A stretch of DNA of 38,005 nt from Burkholderiales bacterium (GTDB taxonomy: Bacteria; Pseudomonadota; Gammaproteobacteria; Burkholderiales; JAEUOS01): contig JAEUOS010000034.1 in the NCBI GenBank assembly GCA_016790695.1, positions 1 through 38,005 on the forward strand, read 5' to 3'. The notes below the pieces were generated by a model. It was given only the letters and a program-made list of their open reading frames with translations, did not search any database and was not told where the DNA came from. Each line of letters opens with the position of its first letter. Position 1 is the stretch's first letter. The translations under genes were made by a program, and so were the position numbers. Shown in pieces: positions 1 to 8,049 of the stretch.

Positions 1-1
1 C

Positions 2-1135
2 GTCGTCGGGCGCTCTCGCGGCGCGGCCGACGGGCGGGCGCGGCGCGCGCGCGCTTGGTGGGGGCCCGACGCCGCGGGGCCGGCGGGTGCGCGGGGGCCG
101 CACGCGCCGGCCGCGGCGTCGTCCGCGTTTTCGTCCGGGGCTTCGTCCGGGTCTTCGTCAGGCTCGGCGCCGGGGCCGGCGCCGCATCCTCCACCCGATT
201 CAGTGCCCGATGCGGTCAGCCAGGCGCGCCGCGATGCCGAGCAGGCGGACGCCGAAGTCGAGCACGCGCTGGCGCAGCAGGCCTACCAGCGCACGGTCAT
301 GCTCGACCGCACGGCCGAGGCGAACCGCGCTGCCGCCGCCGCGAATCCGCCGGCGCCGCGCGGCGACGATGCCATCCCGTTCGAGGCGGCCGGCACCGCG
401 TCGCCTGCGGCACCGCCCGTCGACGCCGGGCTCCCGTCTTCCGCCGACGATATCGTTTACCTGCCGCCCGACGCGCTGCAGGGACCGGCTTCCGAGACGC
501 AGCGTCCGGTCGCGGCCTCTCCGCCGCCGGCCGTGCCGCCAGTCGCCGCTGCCGCGCACGACGAGGCCGCGCTCCCGAGCATCACGTACGCGCCGGCGGA
601 CGCCGGAAGCGGGCAGGACGTCGACCCGCAGGCACGCGCGCGCCGCTATCTGGAGGAATACGAGCGCAAGCTGTTCCCGGAGATCGCCCTCGGCAAGGTG
701 CGTCTGGATGATTCGCGCGGCATCGTCGGCCTGGCGCGCACCTTCTACCAGGAGGACTTCGATCCGGTGAAGGCGATCAGCTTCCTCGAGTATGCGCTGA
801 GCCGGTCCAGCGACCCGATGCGGATCCATCTTGCGCTGCTCGAGGTCCTGCGGCTCGAACGGCGTGCGCGCGACTACGCGCGGGTCGCACGCGCATTTCA
901 GGGGCAGTATCCCGACAGCGGCACGCACTGGCAGCTGGTGGCGGCCTACGGCCGCATGCTCGATCCGGCCGAGCCGCTGTTCGCCGGCGAGCGGGTGCCG
1001 GGGCTGGACCTGGACACGCCCTCGAACTGGCTCGGCAACACCATGGACATGACCAAGTACGTGCTGGGACAGAAAGTGGCCGACTCGGTGCGCGGCCTGC
1101 CGGCACCGGCACCGGCGCCGGGGAGCGGCGCATGA
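2..1135 (+). CDS. TPR / FimV-like C-terminal region (5'-partial)
   Basis: The reading frame is open from the window edge to the TGA at 1133-1135, so the gene probably starts outside the window. A GTG at 203 is only an internal candidate. The first ~65 codons form a Gly/Ala/Ser/Pro-rich linker. An Ala/Pro-rich stretch with coiled-coil character follows. The last ~150 residues are an ordered alpha-helical region resembling tetratricopeptide repeats, with segments such as FDPVKAISFLEYAL and RARDYARVARAFQGQYPD. That layout (disordered linker plus C-terminal helical repeats) is like FimV/HubP-type pilus and polarity proteins. The next gene encodes a PilZ-like protein, which would suit a motility or polarity locus. 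The family call is inference. It could be any TPR adaptor. Confidence 0.5.
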   Translation, partial: VVGRSRGAADGRARRARAWWGPDAAGPAGARGPHAPAAASSAFSSGASSGSSSGSAPGPAPHPPPDSVPDAVSQARRDAEQADAEVEHALAQQAYQRTVMLDRTAEANRAAAAANPPAPRGDDAIPFEAAGTASPAAPPVDAGLPSSADDIVYLPPDALQGPASETQRPVAASPPPAVPPVAAAAHDEAALPSITYAPADAGSGQDVDPQARARRYLEEYERKLFPEIALGKVRLDDSRGIVGLARTFYQEDFDPVKAISFLEYALSRSSDPMRIHLALLEVLRLERRARDYARVARAFQGQYPDSGTHWQLVAAYGRMLDPAEPLFAGERVPGLDLDTPSNWLGNTMDMTKYVLGQKVADSVRGLPAPAPAPGSGA

Positions 1136-1187
1136 GGCGGACGGTCAGGCGCGCTGACGATGCGCCGCCGTGCGCGGGGTGGCGCCG

Positions 1188-2594
1188 ATGAGCGGCCCGC
1201 GCAGGCTGCCGGGCGATGCCGGCGACATCGTCTGGCGCACCCTCGGCGATGCCGAGTTCGTCACGCGTGCGACCCCGGTCGTCGAGGCCTGGCTCGCCGC
1301 GGGGAGGAGCGAGCCGCGCCTGCTGGTTGCGCTCGACGACGAGCTGCAGCAGCGGCTGCTGCTGGCACGCGCGCGGTCGCGGCGCGCCGGGGTGCCGAAT
1401 GGCTCCGCCGGACTGCGCGCCCTCGCCCAGCTGATCCTGATGGCGCTCGAGCACGCCTGCGCACAAGGCGTGGCGACGATGAGCACGCGCGCATTGCGGC
1501 TGGCGGGCGTGTGCGCGCTGTTTTCGCTGCTGGCCGGTGAACCCGTGGCGACGGCGACCTGGCAACTGGCCCATGGCGTCTATGCGCGCGCCGAGGCCGG
1601 CGGCAACGTCGCGGCGGTCAACGAGCTCGGCCTCGCCGACGCCGCCTTGTACGTGCGCATGCTGCTGCTGTCGACGCTCTCGGGCAACGGCATGTCGGCG
1701 CGCCAGATCGACAAGTGCTTCGACTGGATGGAGGAATGGTCCCGCGGCATCGTCCCGGAGCGCGCGTTCGACGCCCAGCGCCACTACTTCGGCGTCGACC
1801 TGGGCGGCGGCGCGGGCCTGGTGCCGGTGCGCGGCGGGCCGGGCGGCGCGGCGACGCGGTACATCGGCCACGCGCAGCTGGCCGAACGCATCGCGAGCGC
1901 CCGTTCGGAGTATTTTCGCCAGATCAGCGTGTCGACGCTCGGCGAGTACGACACCAATCCGCTGTTCGAGTATCACGATGCGCTGCACCAGCTGAGCCGG
2001 TACTGGGAGTACGTCGCCGCGCGCATGGCCGGTCGCGACACCGGTCGCCAGCGCGTCGATGGCGTCCTCGTGCCGGCGCTGGCCGGGTACGACGCCTGCA
2101 TCGCGGCGGCGCGCACGGGAAGCATCGAATCGCGCTGGGCGCTGAGCGACCTGTCGCCGACCGGGGCGGGTTTTCGCGTTGACCGGTCGGCGCCCCCGAT
2201 CGAGAAGGGGGCGCTTGCGCTGTTCGCCGACCCGGAGAGCGGCGCGTGGGTGCTGGCCACGGCGGTCCGCGTGGTGCCCACGGGCGAGGCGCGCGATGTC
2301 GGGGTCAAGCGCCTGGCCGACCACTGGCGCGTCGTGACCCTGCTGCCGGAGGGGGATGCGGCCGGGCCGGCGTCGTCGCCTGCGGCGCCGATTGCCGCAT
2401 TCTTCGTCTTTGGCGACGAATCCCGCGGCCTGGCCGACTCGCTGGTCATCAAGAGCGGATCGTTCGATCCGGACGGCGGCTATCTGCTCAAGCCGGGCGC
2501 CGAAACCTTCCGGGTCCGCCTGGCGCGGGTGATCCAGAGCGCCGGCGACTGGGAGCGTGTCGGATTCGACGTCATCAAGCGATTGAAGGCGTAG
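1188..2594 (+). CDS. PilZ-domain-like protein (possible c-di-GMP receptor)
   Basis: A 468-residue protein. The first ~270 residues are alpha-helical and I do not recognise them. The C-terminal part has the two short motifs of PilZ domains in the expected order: an RxxxR (RDTGR, residues 283-287) and, about 35 residues later, DLSPTG (residues 321-326), which fits (D/N)xSxxG, followed by beta-strand-like sequence. PilZ domains bind cyclic di-GMP through these motifs and typically control motility or exopolysaccharide. No signal peptide or membrane segment is visible, so it is probably cytoplasmic. I chose the ATG at 1188 over an in-frame GTG at 1170 because it is the better codon and has a weak GGGGTGG upstream. 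It lies 52 bp after the TPR gene, probably in one transcript. An output domain other than PilZ is possible. Confidence 0.55.
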   Translation: MSGPRRLPGDAGDIVWRTLGDAEFVTRATPVVEAWLAAGRSEPRLLVALDDELQQRLLLARARSRRAGVPNGSAGLRALAQLILMALEHACAQGVATMSTRALRLAGVCALFSLLAGEPVATATWQLAHGVYARAEAGGNVAAVNELGLADAALYVRMLLLSTLSGNGMSARQIDKCFDWMEEWSRGIVPERAFDAQRHYFGVDLGGGAGLVPVRGGPGGAATRYIGHAQLAERIASARSEYFRQISVSTLGEYDTNPLFEYHDALHQLSRYWEYVAARMAGRDTGRQRVDGVLVPALAGYDACIAAARTGSIESRWALSDLSPTGAGFRVDRSAPPIEKGALALFADPESGAWVLATAVRVVPTGEARDVGVKRLADHWRVVTLLPEGDAAGPASSPAAPIAAFFVFGDESRGLADSLVIKSGSFDPDGGYLLKPGAETFRVRLARVIQSAGDWERVGFDVIKRLKA

Positions 2595-2643
2595 CCGAGC
2601 GCCGATGCGTGGGAAAATCACCGGGCTTCCCGGGGCCGCGTCC

Positions 2644-4137
2644 ATGTTCCACGTCTTCCGCATCCTGATTCTCGGCGCCCTCCTTTGCGCCGGCGCGGTG
2701 GCACAGACCCCGCCGGCCCAGGCACCGCCGGCCCAGAGCGCCGCGGGCGCGGCGGATCGCGGCGGCGACGCCGAGGTCCTGCCGGCGGGTCTGCCGCCCG
2801 CGGTGGTCGCTGCGCTGCGCGCAGCGCGGTTGCCGTCGAGCGCGGTCGCGATCCATGTCCAGGATGTGTCATCGCCACGGCCCGCGCTGTCGCTCAATGC
2901 CGAGCGCGCGATGAATCCGGCGTCGGTGATGAAGCTCGTCACCACCTATGCTGCGCTGGAACTGCTGGGCCCGAGCTTCCAGTGGAAGACCGGCTTCTTC
3001 GAGAGCGGCACGCGGCGCGGCGATGTCCTGGAAGGCGATCTCGTGATCCGCGGCAGCGGCGACCCGAAGCTCGCGCAGGAACAGGTCTGGCTGGCGTTGA
3101 AGGCGTTGCGCGCGCGCGGCCTGCGCGAGATTCGCGGCAACATCGTGCTCGACCGCGGCGCCTTCGACGCCAATGGATACGACCCGTCGAAATTCGACGG
3201 CGATCCCCTGCGCGCCTACAACGCGGGCCCGGATGCGCTGCTGCTGAACTTCAAGTCGATCGCGCTCACGTTCGTGCCGGACGAGGCGGCCGGACAGGTC
3301 AGCGTGTCGGCCGAGCCGCGCCTGGCCGGTCTGCCGGTGCGTTCCTCGGTCCGGCTCGGACAAGGGGCCTGCGTCGATTTCCGCGCCTACCCGGTGCGCC
3401 CGAAGATCGATGCCGGCGGCATCGGGATCGCGGGGGCGTACGCGGCCTCCTGCGGCACGCGGACCTGGTGGGTTCACCCGTTCGAATTGAGCCAGGCGCA
3501 GTATGCGGCGGCGTTGCTGCGCGGCCTGTGGGCCGAGGTGGGCGGCAGCCTCGCCGGCGACGTCCGGGACGGCGCGCTGCCTGCCGGCGCCCGGCTGCTG
3601 CACGAGGTCGAATCGCAAAGCCTTGCCGAGATCGTGCGCGACATCAACAAGTTCTCCAACAACGTGATGGCGCGCCAGCTGTTCCTGACGCTCTCGGCCG
3701 AGATGCTGAAGCTGCCCGGCACGCAGGAGCGCTCGGCGCGGACGATCAGGACCTGGCTGGCGGAGAAGAAGGTCGGCGGCGAGGAACTGGCGATGGAAAA
3801 CGGCTCCGGCCTGTCGCGCGTCGAGCGCATCGCCGCCGGCAGCCTCGGGCGCCTGCTGGTCGCCGCCTACCGGAGCCCGGTGATGCCGGAATTCATCGCC
3901 TCGATGCCGCTGGTCGCCTATGACGGCACCATGCGCCGCCGCCTGAAGACGCGCGAAGTCGCCGGACAGGCGCACATCAAGACCGGCACCCTCAACGACG
4001 TCCGCGCCATCGGCGGGTACGTGCTTGCCGCTTCCGGGCGGCGCTATGCGGTGGTTGCGATCGTCAATCATGCGAACCTCGCCGGGACCCAGGCACTGCA
4101 CGACGCGCTGTTGCAGTGGGTTCACAGCGAAGGCTAG
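2644..4137 (+). CDS. dacB: D-alanyl-D-alanine carboxypeptidase/endopeptidase (PBP4, S13 family)
   Basis: A periplasmic class C penicillin-binding protein that trims pentapeptides and cleaves D-Ala-mDAP cross-links in peptidoglycan. All three active-site motifs are present and correctly spaced: SVMK (S94-K97, nucleophile Ser), SNN (338-340) and KTG (446-448), with the long insert between motifs 1 and 2 typical of PBP4. An N-terminal signal peptide (FRILILGALLCAGAVAQ) is followed by a Pro/Ala linker. I prefer the ATG at 2644 because it begins right at the signal peptide. An in-frame ATG at 2605 would add 13 residues and lies 10 bp after the preceding stop. At 497 residues it has the usual family length. 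It is probably co-transcribed with the PilZ-like gene. No function link between them is evident. Confidence 0.93.
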   Translation: MFHVFRILILGALLCAGAVAQTPPAQAPPAQSAAGAADRGGDAEVLPAGLPPAVVAALRAARLPSSAVAIHVQDVSSPRPALSLNAERAMNPASVMKLVTTYAALELLGPSFQWKTGFFESGTRRGDVLEGDLVIRGSGDPKLAQEQVWLALKALRARGLREIRGNIVLDRGAFDANGYDPSKFDGDPLRAYNAGPDALLLNFKSIALTFVPDEAAGQVSVSAEPRLAGLPVRSSVRLGQGACVDFRAYPVRPKIDAGGIGIAGAYAASCGTRTWWVHPFELSQAQYAAALLRGLWAEVGGSLAGDVRDGALPAGARLLHEVESQSLAEIVRDINKFSNNVMARQLFLTLSAEMLKLPGTQERSARTIRTWLAEKKVGGEELAMENGSGLSRVERIAAGSLGRLLVAAYRSPVMPEFIASMPLVAYDGTMRRRLKTREVAGQAHIKTGTLNDVRAIGGYVLAASGRRYAVVAIVNHANLAGTQALHDALLQWVHSEG

Positions 4138-4412
4138 CCGCAACGGGCAGCCGCAGGGGGCAGCCGCAGGAGGCGCCGGCGATTCTCCGTGCGGCACGCC
4201 ATTTCCGGGGGCGGCCCCCGGAACGCGGCCGCCGCGCCGCCATCGGAAGCATTCGGCCGCAATCGGCGCCGTCCGGCGGCCGGCCGTCACGTCGTGGTTG
4301 CCTGGGCGCAACGCCGGCATGGCGGCTTGTTCGGCGGAGGTGCTTCGCGCCGCCCTTCTGTGTATCATCGTGATCAGCCCTGCAGATGCGGGCGTGGCGT
4401 TGAAGACGAGCC
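4138..4412. other. Intergenic region with a perfect palindrome
   Basis: A gene-free stretch of 275 bp between dacB and the outer-membrane barrel gene. It holds a near-duplicate GGGCAGCCGCAGG pair at about 4146-4172 and a 21-bp perfect inverted repeat at 4203-4223 (TTCCGGGGGC, one base, GCCCCCGGAA). The palindrome lacks a T-run, so it is not a canonical intrinsic terminator. A TATCAT at 4363-4368 could be the -10 of the downstream gene, but no good -35 is seen. Confidence 0.5.
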
Positions 4413-4973
4413 ATGGGACGGTTGCATTACACGGTGGCGGTGGTGATTCTGGCGGCGACCGGCGTGACGCCGGCCGGCGCACAGACGATGTCGCGCGTCC
4501 CCGCCGCCGCTGAAGCGACGGGGGGCGACGCGCGCGCGCCCGCTTGGCGATTGCTCGGCGGGTACGCGTTTTCGCCCTCGTTCGGGCTGGAAGCGGCGTA
4601 TGCGGACCTGGGGCGTTACGGCTATCTTTCCGGCGCGCCGGGGTTGTCGGCTGCCGGGGACGTCCGCATGCGCGCATGGTCGCTCGGCGGCGCCGGCCAG
4701 CTGCCGCTCGGCGCACGCTGGTCAGTGACCGGCCGCGTCGGCATCGGCGCCAACCTGTCGGAGACCGCGCGGGCCGGCTTGCAGGGCGGCGCTCCGTGGA
4801 GCGCCATCGCCACCCCGCGCTCGGACCTGTATCTGGGACTCGGTCTGGGCTACAGCACGCCGCGCGGGTTCGGGCTGCGCTTCGAGTACCAGAACCTCGG
4901 CAAGGGCGGCTCGACCGGCGATGCGGCGTCGCGCAGCGACCATTGGGCGGTCAACCTGCGCTATGCGTTCTGA
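4413..4973 (+). CDS. Small outer-membrane beta-barrel protein (OmpA-like/OmpW-type porin fold)
   Basis: A 186-residue secreted protein. A signal peptide (VAVVILAATGVTPAGAQ) is followed by alternating amphipathic strands such as WRLLGGYAFSPSFGLEAAYA and LYLGLGLGYSTPRGFGLRFEY, and the chain ends in LRYAF. A C-terminal aromatic (Phe) after alternating hydrophobic residues is the usual BAM recognition signature. The size fits an 8-stranded barrel of the OmpA transmembrane-domain group, without any C-terminal peptidoglycan-binding domain. Its role in the cell cannot be read from sequence. Codon composition matches its neighbours. It sits alone, with 275 bp upstream and a separate promoter region downstream for the next operon. 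Confidence 0.8.
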   Translation: MGRLHYTVAVVILAATGVTPAGAQTMSRVPAAAEATGGDARAPAWRLLGGYAFSPSFGLEAAYADLGRYGYLSGAPGLSAAGDVRMRAWSLGGAGQLPLGARWSVTGRVGIGANLSETARAGLQGGAPWSAIATPRSDLYLGLGLGYSTPRGFGLRFEYQNLGKGGSTGDAASRSDHWAVNLRYAF

Positions 4974-4995
4974 GCCGGCCGATTTGGCGGACGGC

Positions 4996-5023
4996 GCTGA
5001 CCGACGGCGCCGCTCTCTATAAT
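4996..5023 (+). promoter_or_regulatory. Sigma-70-type promoter of the yqjD-like operon
   Basis: A perfect -10 (TATAAT, 5018-5023) is preceded 16 bp upstream by a partial -35 (GCTGAC, 4996-5001). It lies 37 bp before the first gene, which has a GGAG at 5048-5051. The elements are visible in the sequence; activity is inferred. Confidence 0.6.
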
Positions 5024-5060
5024 TGAACCGATTCCAACTTACTCACCGGAGATTCGACCC

Positions 5061-5366
5061 ATGGATGCAGAAGCCAGCCGCGACAAGCTCATCGCCGACG
5101 TCAAGACCCTGATGGCGGACGCCGACGACATCGTCAAGGCGATGGCCAGCGCCACCGGCGAGAAGGCCGCGGAGCTGGGCGACAAGCTGCGCATCAAGCT
5201 GCGCAGCGCGCGCGAGAAGATGGGGGATGTGCAGGAGGTCGTCGCCGACCGTGCCAAGGCGGCTGCCCGCGCGACCGATGACTTCGTGCACGACAATCCC
5301 TGGAAGGCGGTCGGGATCGCCGCCGGCGTCGGTTTCCTGATCGGCCTCCTGGTCAACCGCCGCTAG
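5061..5366 (+). CDS. DUF883 / YqjD-ElaB family membrane-anchored protein
   Basis: A 101-residue protein with the family layout: a long charged amphipathic helix (residues ~1-75, rich in Lys, Asp and Ala), a short DNPWKAVGIAAG motif, and one C-terminal membrane segment (VGIAAGVGFLIGLLV) ending in RR. In E. coli, YqjD, ElaB and YgaM are stationary-phase inner-membrane proteins that associate with ribosomes; that role is inferred here by family only. The ATG at 5061 has a clear GGAG at 5048-5051. It is the first gene of a three-gene unit whose order matches the enterobacterial yqjD-yqjE-yqjK locus. Confidence 0.9.
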   Translation: MDAEASRDKLIADVKTLMADADDIVKAMASATGEKAAELGDKLRIKLRSAREKMGDVQEVVADRAKAAARATDDFVHDNPWKAVGIAAGVGFLIGLLVNRR

Positions 5367-5379
5367 GCGCCGGTTCCGC

Positions 5380-5781
5380 ATGAGCGGCACCGGCGGCGAG
5401 GCGCCGCCCCGGGGCGTGCTGCACGCGTTGCGCGGCATCGGTCCCCAGCTGCTGAGCCTGGCGCGGACCCGCCTCGAGCTCTTCGGCGTCGAACTGGCCG
5501 AGGAGCGCGCCCGGACCATCGAGATCGTCGTCGGCGCGGCGCTGGCGCTGCTGTGCGCCGCGCTGGCGCTGCTCATGCTCAACGTGCTGGTGCTCGCGTG
5601 GTTCTGGCACACCCACCGGTTCGCCGCGATCGTCGCGTTGCTGCTCCTCTACGGCGGTGCCGCCATGCTGCTGTTCCTGCGGGTGCGCGCGGTGCTGGCA
5701 TCGCGCCCGCCGATGTTCGAGGCGACCGTGGCGGAGATCAAGGCCGACATCGAGGCGCTGCAGCGTGCCGGCGCGGACTGA
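5380..5781 (+). CDS. YqjE-type phage-holin-like (Actino_phage_holin_III) membrane protein
   Basis: A 133-residue inner-membrane protein. A soluble N-terminal amphipathic part (LLSLARTRLELFGVELAEER) precedes two long hydrophobic segments at about residues 47-70 (GAALALLCAALALLMLNVLV) and 80-105 (AAIVALLLLYGGAAMLLFL), followed by a short cytoplasmic helix. This is the usual YqjE/holin-superfamily III pattern. Despite the family name there is no phage gene nearby, so a lytic function is unlikely. It starts 13 bp after the DUF883 gene and is followed immediately by the YqjK-like gene, so the three should be co-transcribed. Confidence 0.82.
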   Translation: MSGTGGEAPPRGVLHALRGIGPQLLSLARTRLELFGVELAEERARTIEIVVGAALALLCAALALLMLNVLVLAWFWHTHRFAAIVALLLLYGGAAMLLFLRVRAVLASRPPMFEATVAEIKADIEALQRAGAD

Positions 5782-5782
5782 C

Positions 5783-6082
5783 GTGCTCAGCCAGCGCAAG
5801 GAGGCGCTGCGTCTGCGCGCCAGCCTGGAGCGCCTCGAATTGCAGGCGCAGCTGCAGGAACTGCGCCGGCTGCGCAAGCCGGCCAATTTCGCCGTCCTGG
5901 GGGCGCGCATCCTCGCGGCCTGGCGCGCCCCGGCGTGGCTGACCACGGCGGGCGCGCTGCTGCTCGCGCGCGGCCGGGGCGGCGGGCGCATCCTGCGCGC
6001 ATTGCGCTATGCTGCCTACGGCATGGCCGCCTGGCGGACCTGGCAGATGCTGCGCGACTACACGCCGCGCCGCGGGTCCTGA
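5783..6082 (+). CDS. YqjK-like small protein, third gene of the yqjDEK-type operon
   Basis: A 99-residue protein beginning at a GTG one base after the yqjE-like stop. The start is set by this tight spacing and by the protein beginning LSQRKEALRLRASLERLELQ. The N-terminal half is a charged amphipathic helix. The C-terminal half has weakly hydrophobic segments (WLTTAGALLLA, and a later Ala/Tyr-rich stretch) and a basic end. The organisation and the RKEALRLRA start resemble YqjK-family proteins next to yqjD and yqjE in enterobacteria. Function is unknown. It converges with ubiD, leaving 21 bp between the two stop codons. Confidence 0.65.
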   Translation: MLSQRKEALRLRASLERLELQAQLQELRRLRKPANFAVLGARILAAWRAPAWLTTAGALLLARGRGGGRILRALRYAAYGMAAWRTWQMLRDYTPRRGS

Positions 6083-6103
6083 ACGACGGCGCGCGGCGGC
6101 GGA

Positions 6104-7606
6104 CTACAGTCCCAGGTCGCGCATCAGGACGTCGACGCGGGCCTTGACCGCGGCGTCCATCGCGATCGGACGTCCCCACTCGCGCGACGTTTCGCCCGGC
6201 CACTTGTTGGTGGCGTCCAGCCCCATCTTCGACCCCAGTCCCGCGACCGGGGAGGCGAAGTCGAGGTAGTCGATCGGCGTGTTCTCGACGATGAGCGCGT
6301 CGCGTGCCGGATCGACGCGCGTCGTCATCGCCCAGATCACCTCGCGCCAGTCGCGGATGTCGATGTCGTCGTCGGTGACGACGATGAACTTGGTGTACAT
6401 GAACTGGCGCAGGAAGCTCCAGACGCCGAACATGACGCGCTTGGCGTGCCCCGGATAGGCCTTCTTCATCCGGACGACGGCGAGCCGGTACGAGCACCCC
6501 TCCGGCGGCAGGTAGAAGTCGGTGATCTCCGGAAACTGGCGCATCAGCAGCGGAACGAAGACCTCGTTCAACGCCACCCCGAGCATCGCGGGTTCGTCCG
6601 GCGGCTTGCCGGTATAGGTGGTGTGATAGATCGGCTCGCGGCGCATGGTGACGCGTTCGATGGTGAACACGGGAAAGCGCTCGGTTTCGTTGTAGTAGCC
6701 GGTGTGATCTCCGAACGGGCCTTCGATCGCGCTCTCGTAACCGCTGGGGTCGGCGCTGTCGGGGGCGATGGCGCCCTCCAGAACGATCTCCGCCGAGGCC
6801 GGCACCTGCAGCGATGAGCCGAGGCACTGGACCAGTTCGGTGCGCGCACCGCGCAGCAGGCCGGCGAACTGGTACTCGCTCAGCGTATCCGGCACCGGTG
6901 TGACCGCGCCGAGCATGGTCGCGGGGTCGCAGCCGAGCACGACCGCTACCGGGAACGGCGTTCCGGGAGAAGTAAGTGCATGCTCTCGAAAGTCGAGCGC
7001 ACCGCCGCGGTGGGCCAGCCAGCGCATGATCAGCTTGTTCCGATCGATCACCTGCTGGCGGTAGATGCCGAGGTTCTGGCGCGCCTTGTGGGGGCCGCGG
7101 GTGACGGTCAAGCCCCAGGTCACGAGCGGTCCGGCGTCGCCGGGCCAGCAGGTCTGGATCGGCAGGCGCGCGAGGTCGACCTCCGCGCCTTCCCAGCGTT
7201 CTTCCTGGCACGGCGCGCGCGTCACGGTGCGGGGCGCCATGTTCATGACCTGTTTCAGGACCGGCCACTTCTCCCAGGCATCCTTGAGGCCTTTCGGCGG
7301 CTCCGGTTCCTTGAGGTAGGCGAGAAGCTTGCCGACCTCGCGCAACTGCGCGAGGGCTTCGGATGCAGTGGCCGCTTCGACGCCCATGCCCAGGGCGACG
7401 CGTCGCACGGTGCCGAAGAGATTGGCAAGCATCGGGATGCGATGGCCGATCGGTGCGCCGAACAGCAGCGCCGGGCCACCGGCGCGCAACACCCGGTCGC
7501 AGACTTCGGTCACCTCGAGGCGGGGTGCGACCGGGACATCGACGCGCCGCAACTCGCCGCGTGTCTCCAGTCCGTGCAGGAATTCTCTAAGATCTTGATA
7601 TTTCAA
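6104..7606 (-). CDS. ubiD: UbiD family decarboxylase (4-hydroxy-3-polyprenylbenzoate decarboxylase)
   Basis: A 500-residue prenylated-FMN-dependent decarboxylase, normally acting in ubiquinone synthesis after UbiX supplies the cofactor. The family N-terminus [18 protein letters not shown] is intact, and later conserved segments ([40 protein letters not shown]) are present. The length is standard. The start is a TTG: the only in-frame codon that gives the conserved N-terminus is TTG at 7606-7604, and no Shine-Dalgarno is seen ahead of it, so translation may be weak. No ubiX is in the window. A paralogue acting on another aromatic acid is possible, but the sequence looks like housekeeping UbiD. 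Confidence 0.93.
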   Translation of the reverse strand: MKYQDLREFLHGLETRGELRRVDVPVAPRLEVTEVCDRVLRAGGPALLFGAPIGHRIPMLANLFGTVRRVALGMGVEAATASEALAQLREVGKLLAYLKEPEPPKGLKDAWEKWPVLKQVMNMAPRTVTRAPCQEERWEGAEVDLARLPIQTCWPGDAGPLVTWGLTVTRGPHKARQNLGIYRQQVIDRNKLIMRWLAHRGGALDFREHALTSPGTPFPVAVVLGCDPATMLGAVTPVPDTLSEYQFAGLLRGARTELVQCLGSSLQVPASAEIVLEGAIAPDSADPSGYESAIEGPFGDHTGYYNETERFPVFTIERVTMRREPIYHTTYTGKPPDEPAMLGVALNEVFVPLLMRQFPEITDFYLPPEGCSYRLAVVRMKKAYPGHAKRVMFGVWSFLRQFMYTKFIVVTDDDIDIRDWREVIWAMTTRVDPARDALIVENTPIDYLDFASPVAGLGSKMGLDATNKWPGETSREWGRPIAMDAAVKARVDVLMRDLGL

Positions 7607-7637
7607 GAGAAATTATTTTCGTGGCGCTGGGTGGCGC

Positions 7638-7643
7638 AGTATA
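7638..7643 (-). promoter_or_regulatory. Candidate -10 box of ubiD
   Basis: TATACT read on the minus strand, about 31 nt before the TTG start codon. It lies within the only AT-rich stretch of the region. No convincing -35 stands at 16-18 bp (TGCAGA at 16 bp is poor). It would be part of a divergent promoter region shared with the lytic transglycosylase leader. Confidence 0.35.
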
Positions 7644-7720
7644 ACGCCAACCGACTGATTCTGCAGGGATATGCCAAGGGCATAATTGTAAACAATTGAT
7701 TTATAAGAAAAAATAGGGGG

Positions 7721-7749
7721 TTGACCGGATCGGACACCCTCCCTACAAT
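7721..7749 (+). promoter_or_regulatory. Strong sigma-70 promoter upstream of the structured leader
   Basis: TTGACC (7721-7726), a spacer of exactly 17 bp, and TACAAT (7744-7749). It is preceded by an AT-rich tract (7680-7715) that could act as an UP element, which stands out in DNA this GC-rich. A start of transcription near 7756 would give a leader of about 290 nt before the lytic transglycosylase ATG at 8050. It is one of the best promoter matches in the window. Confidence 0.75.
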
Positions 7750-7755
7750 TCGCCC

Positions 7756-8049
7756 CGGTTGATCGCTTGGACCCGGTCGGTTGAACTGTCCGGTCACCCC
7801 AGCGATCCGGTGACCGGACGCCCGGGGCGCAACGCTCGTATCCCGTGTCCGGCACCCGATGGTCGCATCCGGGAGTTCCTGCCGCCGCTGGCGGCGCTTC
7901 CACCGATGCGGCAATTCCGGTCTGGCGGAATCGTGCGAAGGCGAGGCCTTCGTTTCCAGACCCTCGACTACGAAGCAGGCATCCCCGGTGCACCTGGCGC
8001 GGTTCTGGCCCGGCTCGTGGGCGGCGTGCAGAGAAAGGAGGCTAGAAGC
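7756..8049 (+). ncRNA. Long structured 5' leader (possible cis-regulatory RNA or sRNA)
   Basis: Between the promoter and the lytic transglycosylase start are four perfect stem-loops: an 11-bp stem at 7788-7798/7809-7819 (GTCCGGTCACC and its complement, 10-nt loop); GCCGCC/GGCGGC at 7881-7886/7890-7895; ATTCCG/CGGAAT at 7914-7919/7926-7931; and CGAAGGC/GCCTTCG at 7936-7942/7946-7952, followed by TTT. The last could be a weak terminator, which would release a ~200-nt RNA. A strong AAAGGAGG at 8035-8042 follows. I do not recognise a known riboswitch class. The 11-bp repeat could instead be an operator. This entry also accounts for the gene-free 7607-8049 stretch together with the promoters listed. 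Confidence 0.45.

Noticed and set aside
777..2945. A 722-codon minus-strand open frame over the PilZ-like gene and the start of dacB
   Set aside because: Arg-rich, low-complexity antisense translation; the plus-strand frames have family motifs.
4203..4223. The palindrome as the dacB terminator
   Set aside because: No T-run follows on either strand and the centre is one base, so the hairpin would lose pairs to form a loop.
5380..5781. Holin as evidence of a prophage
   Set aside because: The gene is the middle of a yqjD-yqjE-yqjK-type chromosomal operon, and no phage gene is nearby.
7759..8049. In-frame N-terminal extension of the lytic transglycosylase by 97 residues
   Set aside because: It would need a TTG start three bases from the predicted TSS and has no signal-peptide or family features. 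A strong Shine-Dalgarno fixes the ATG at 8050, and the region has RNA stem-loops.
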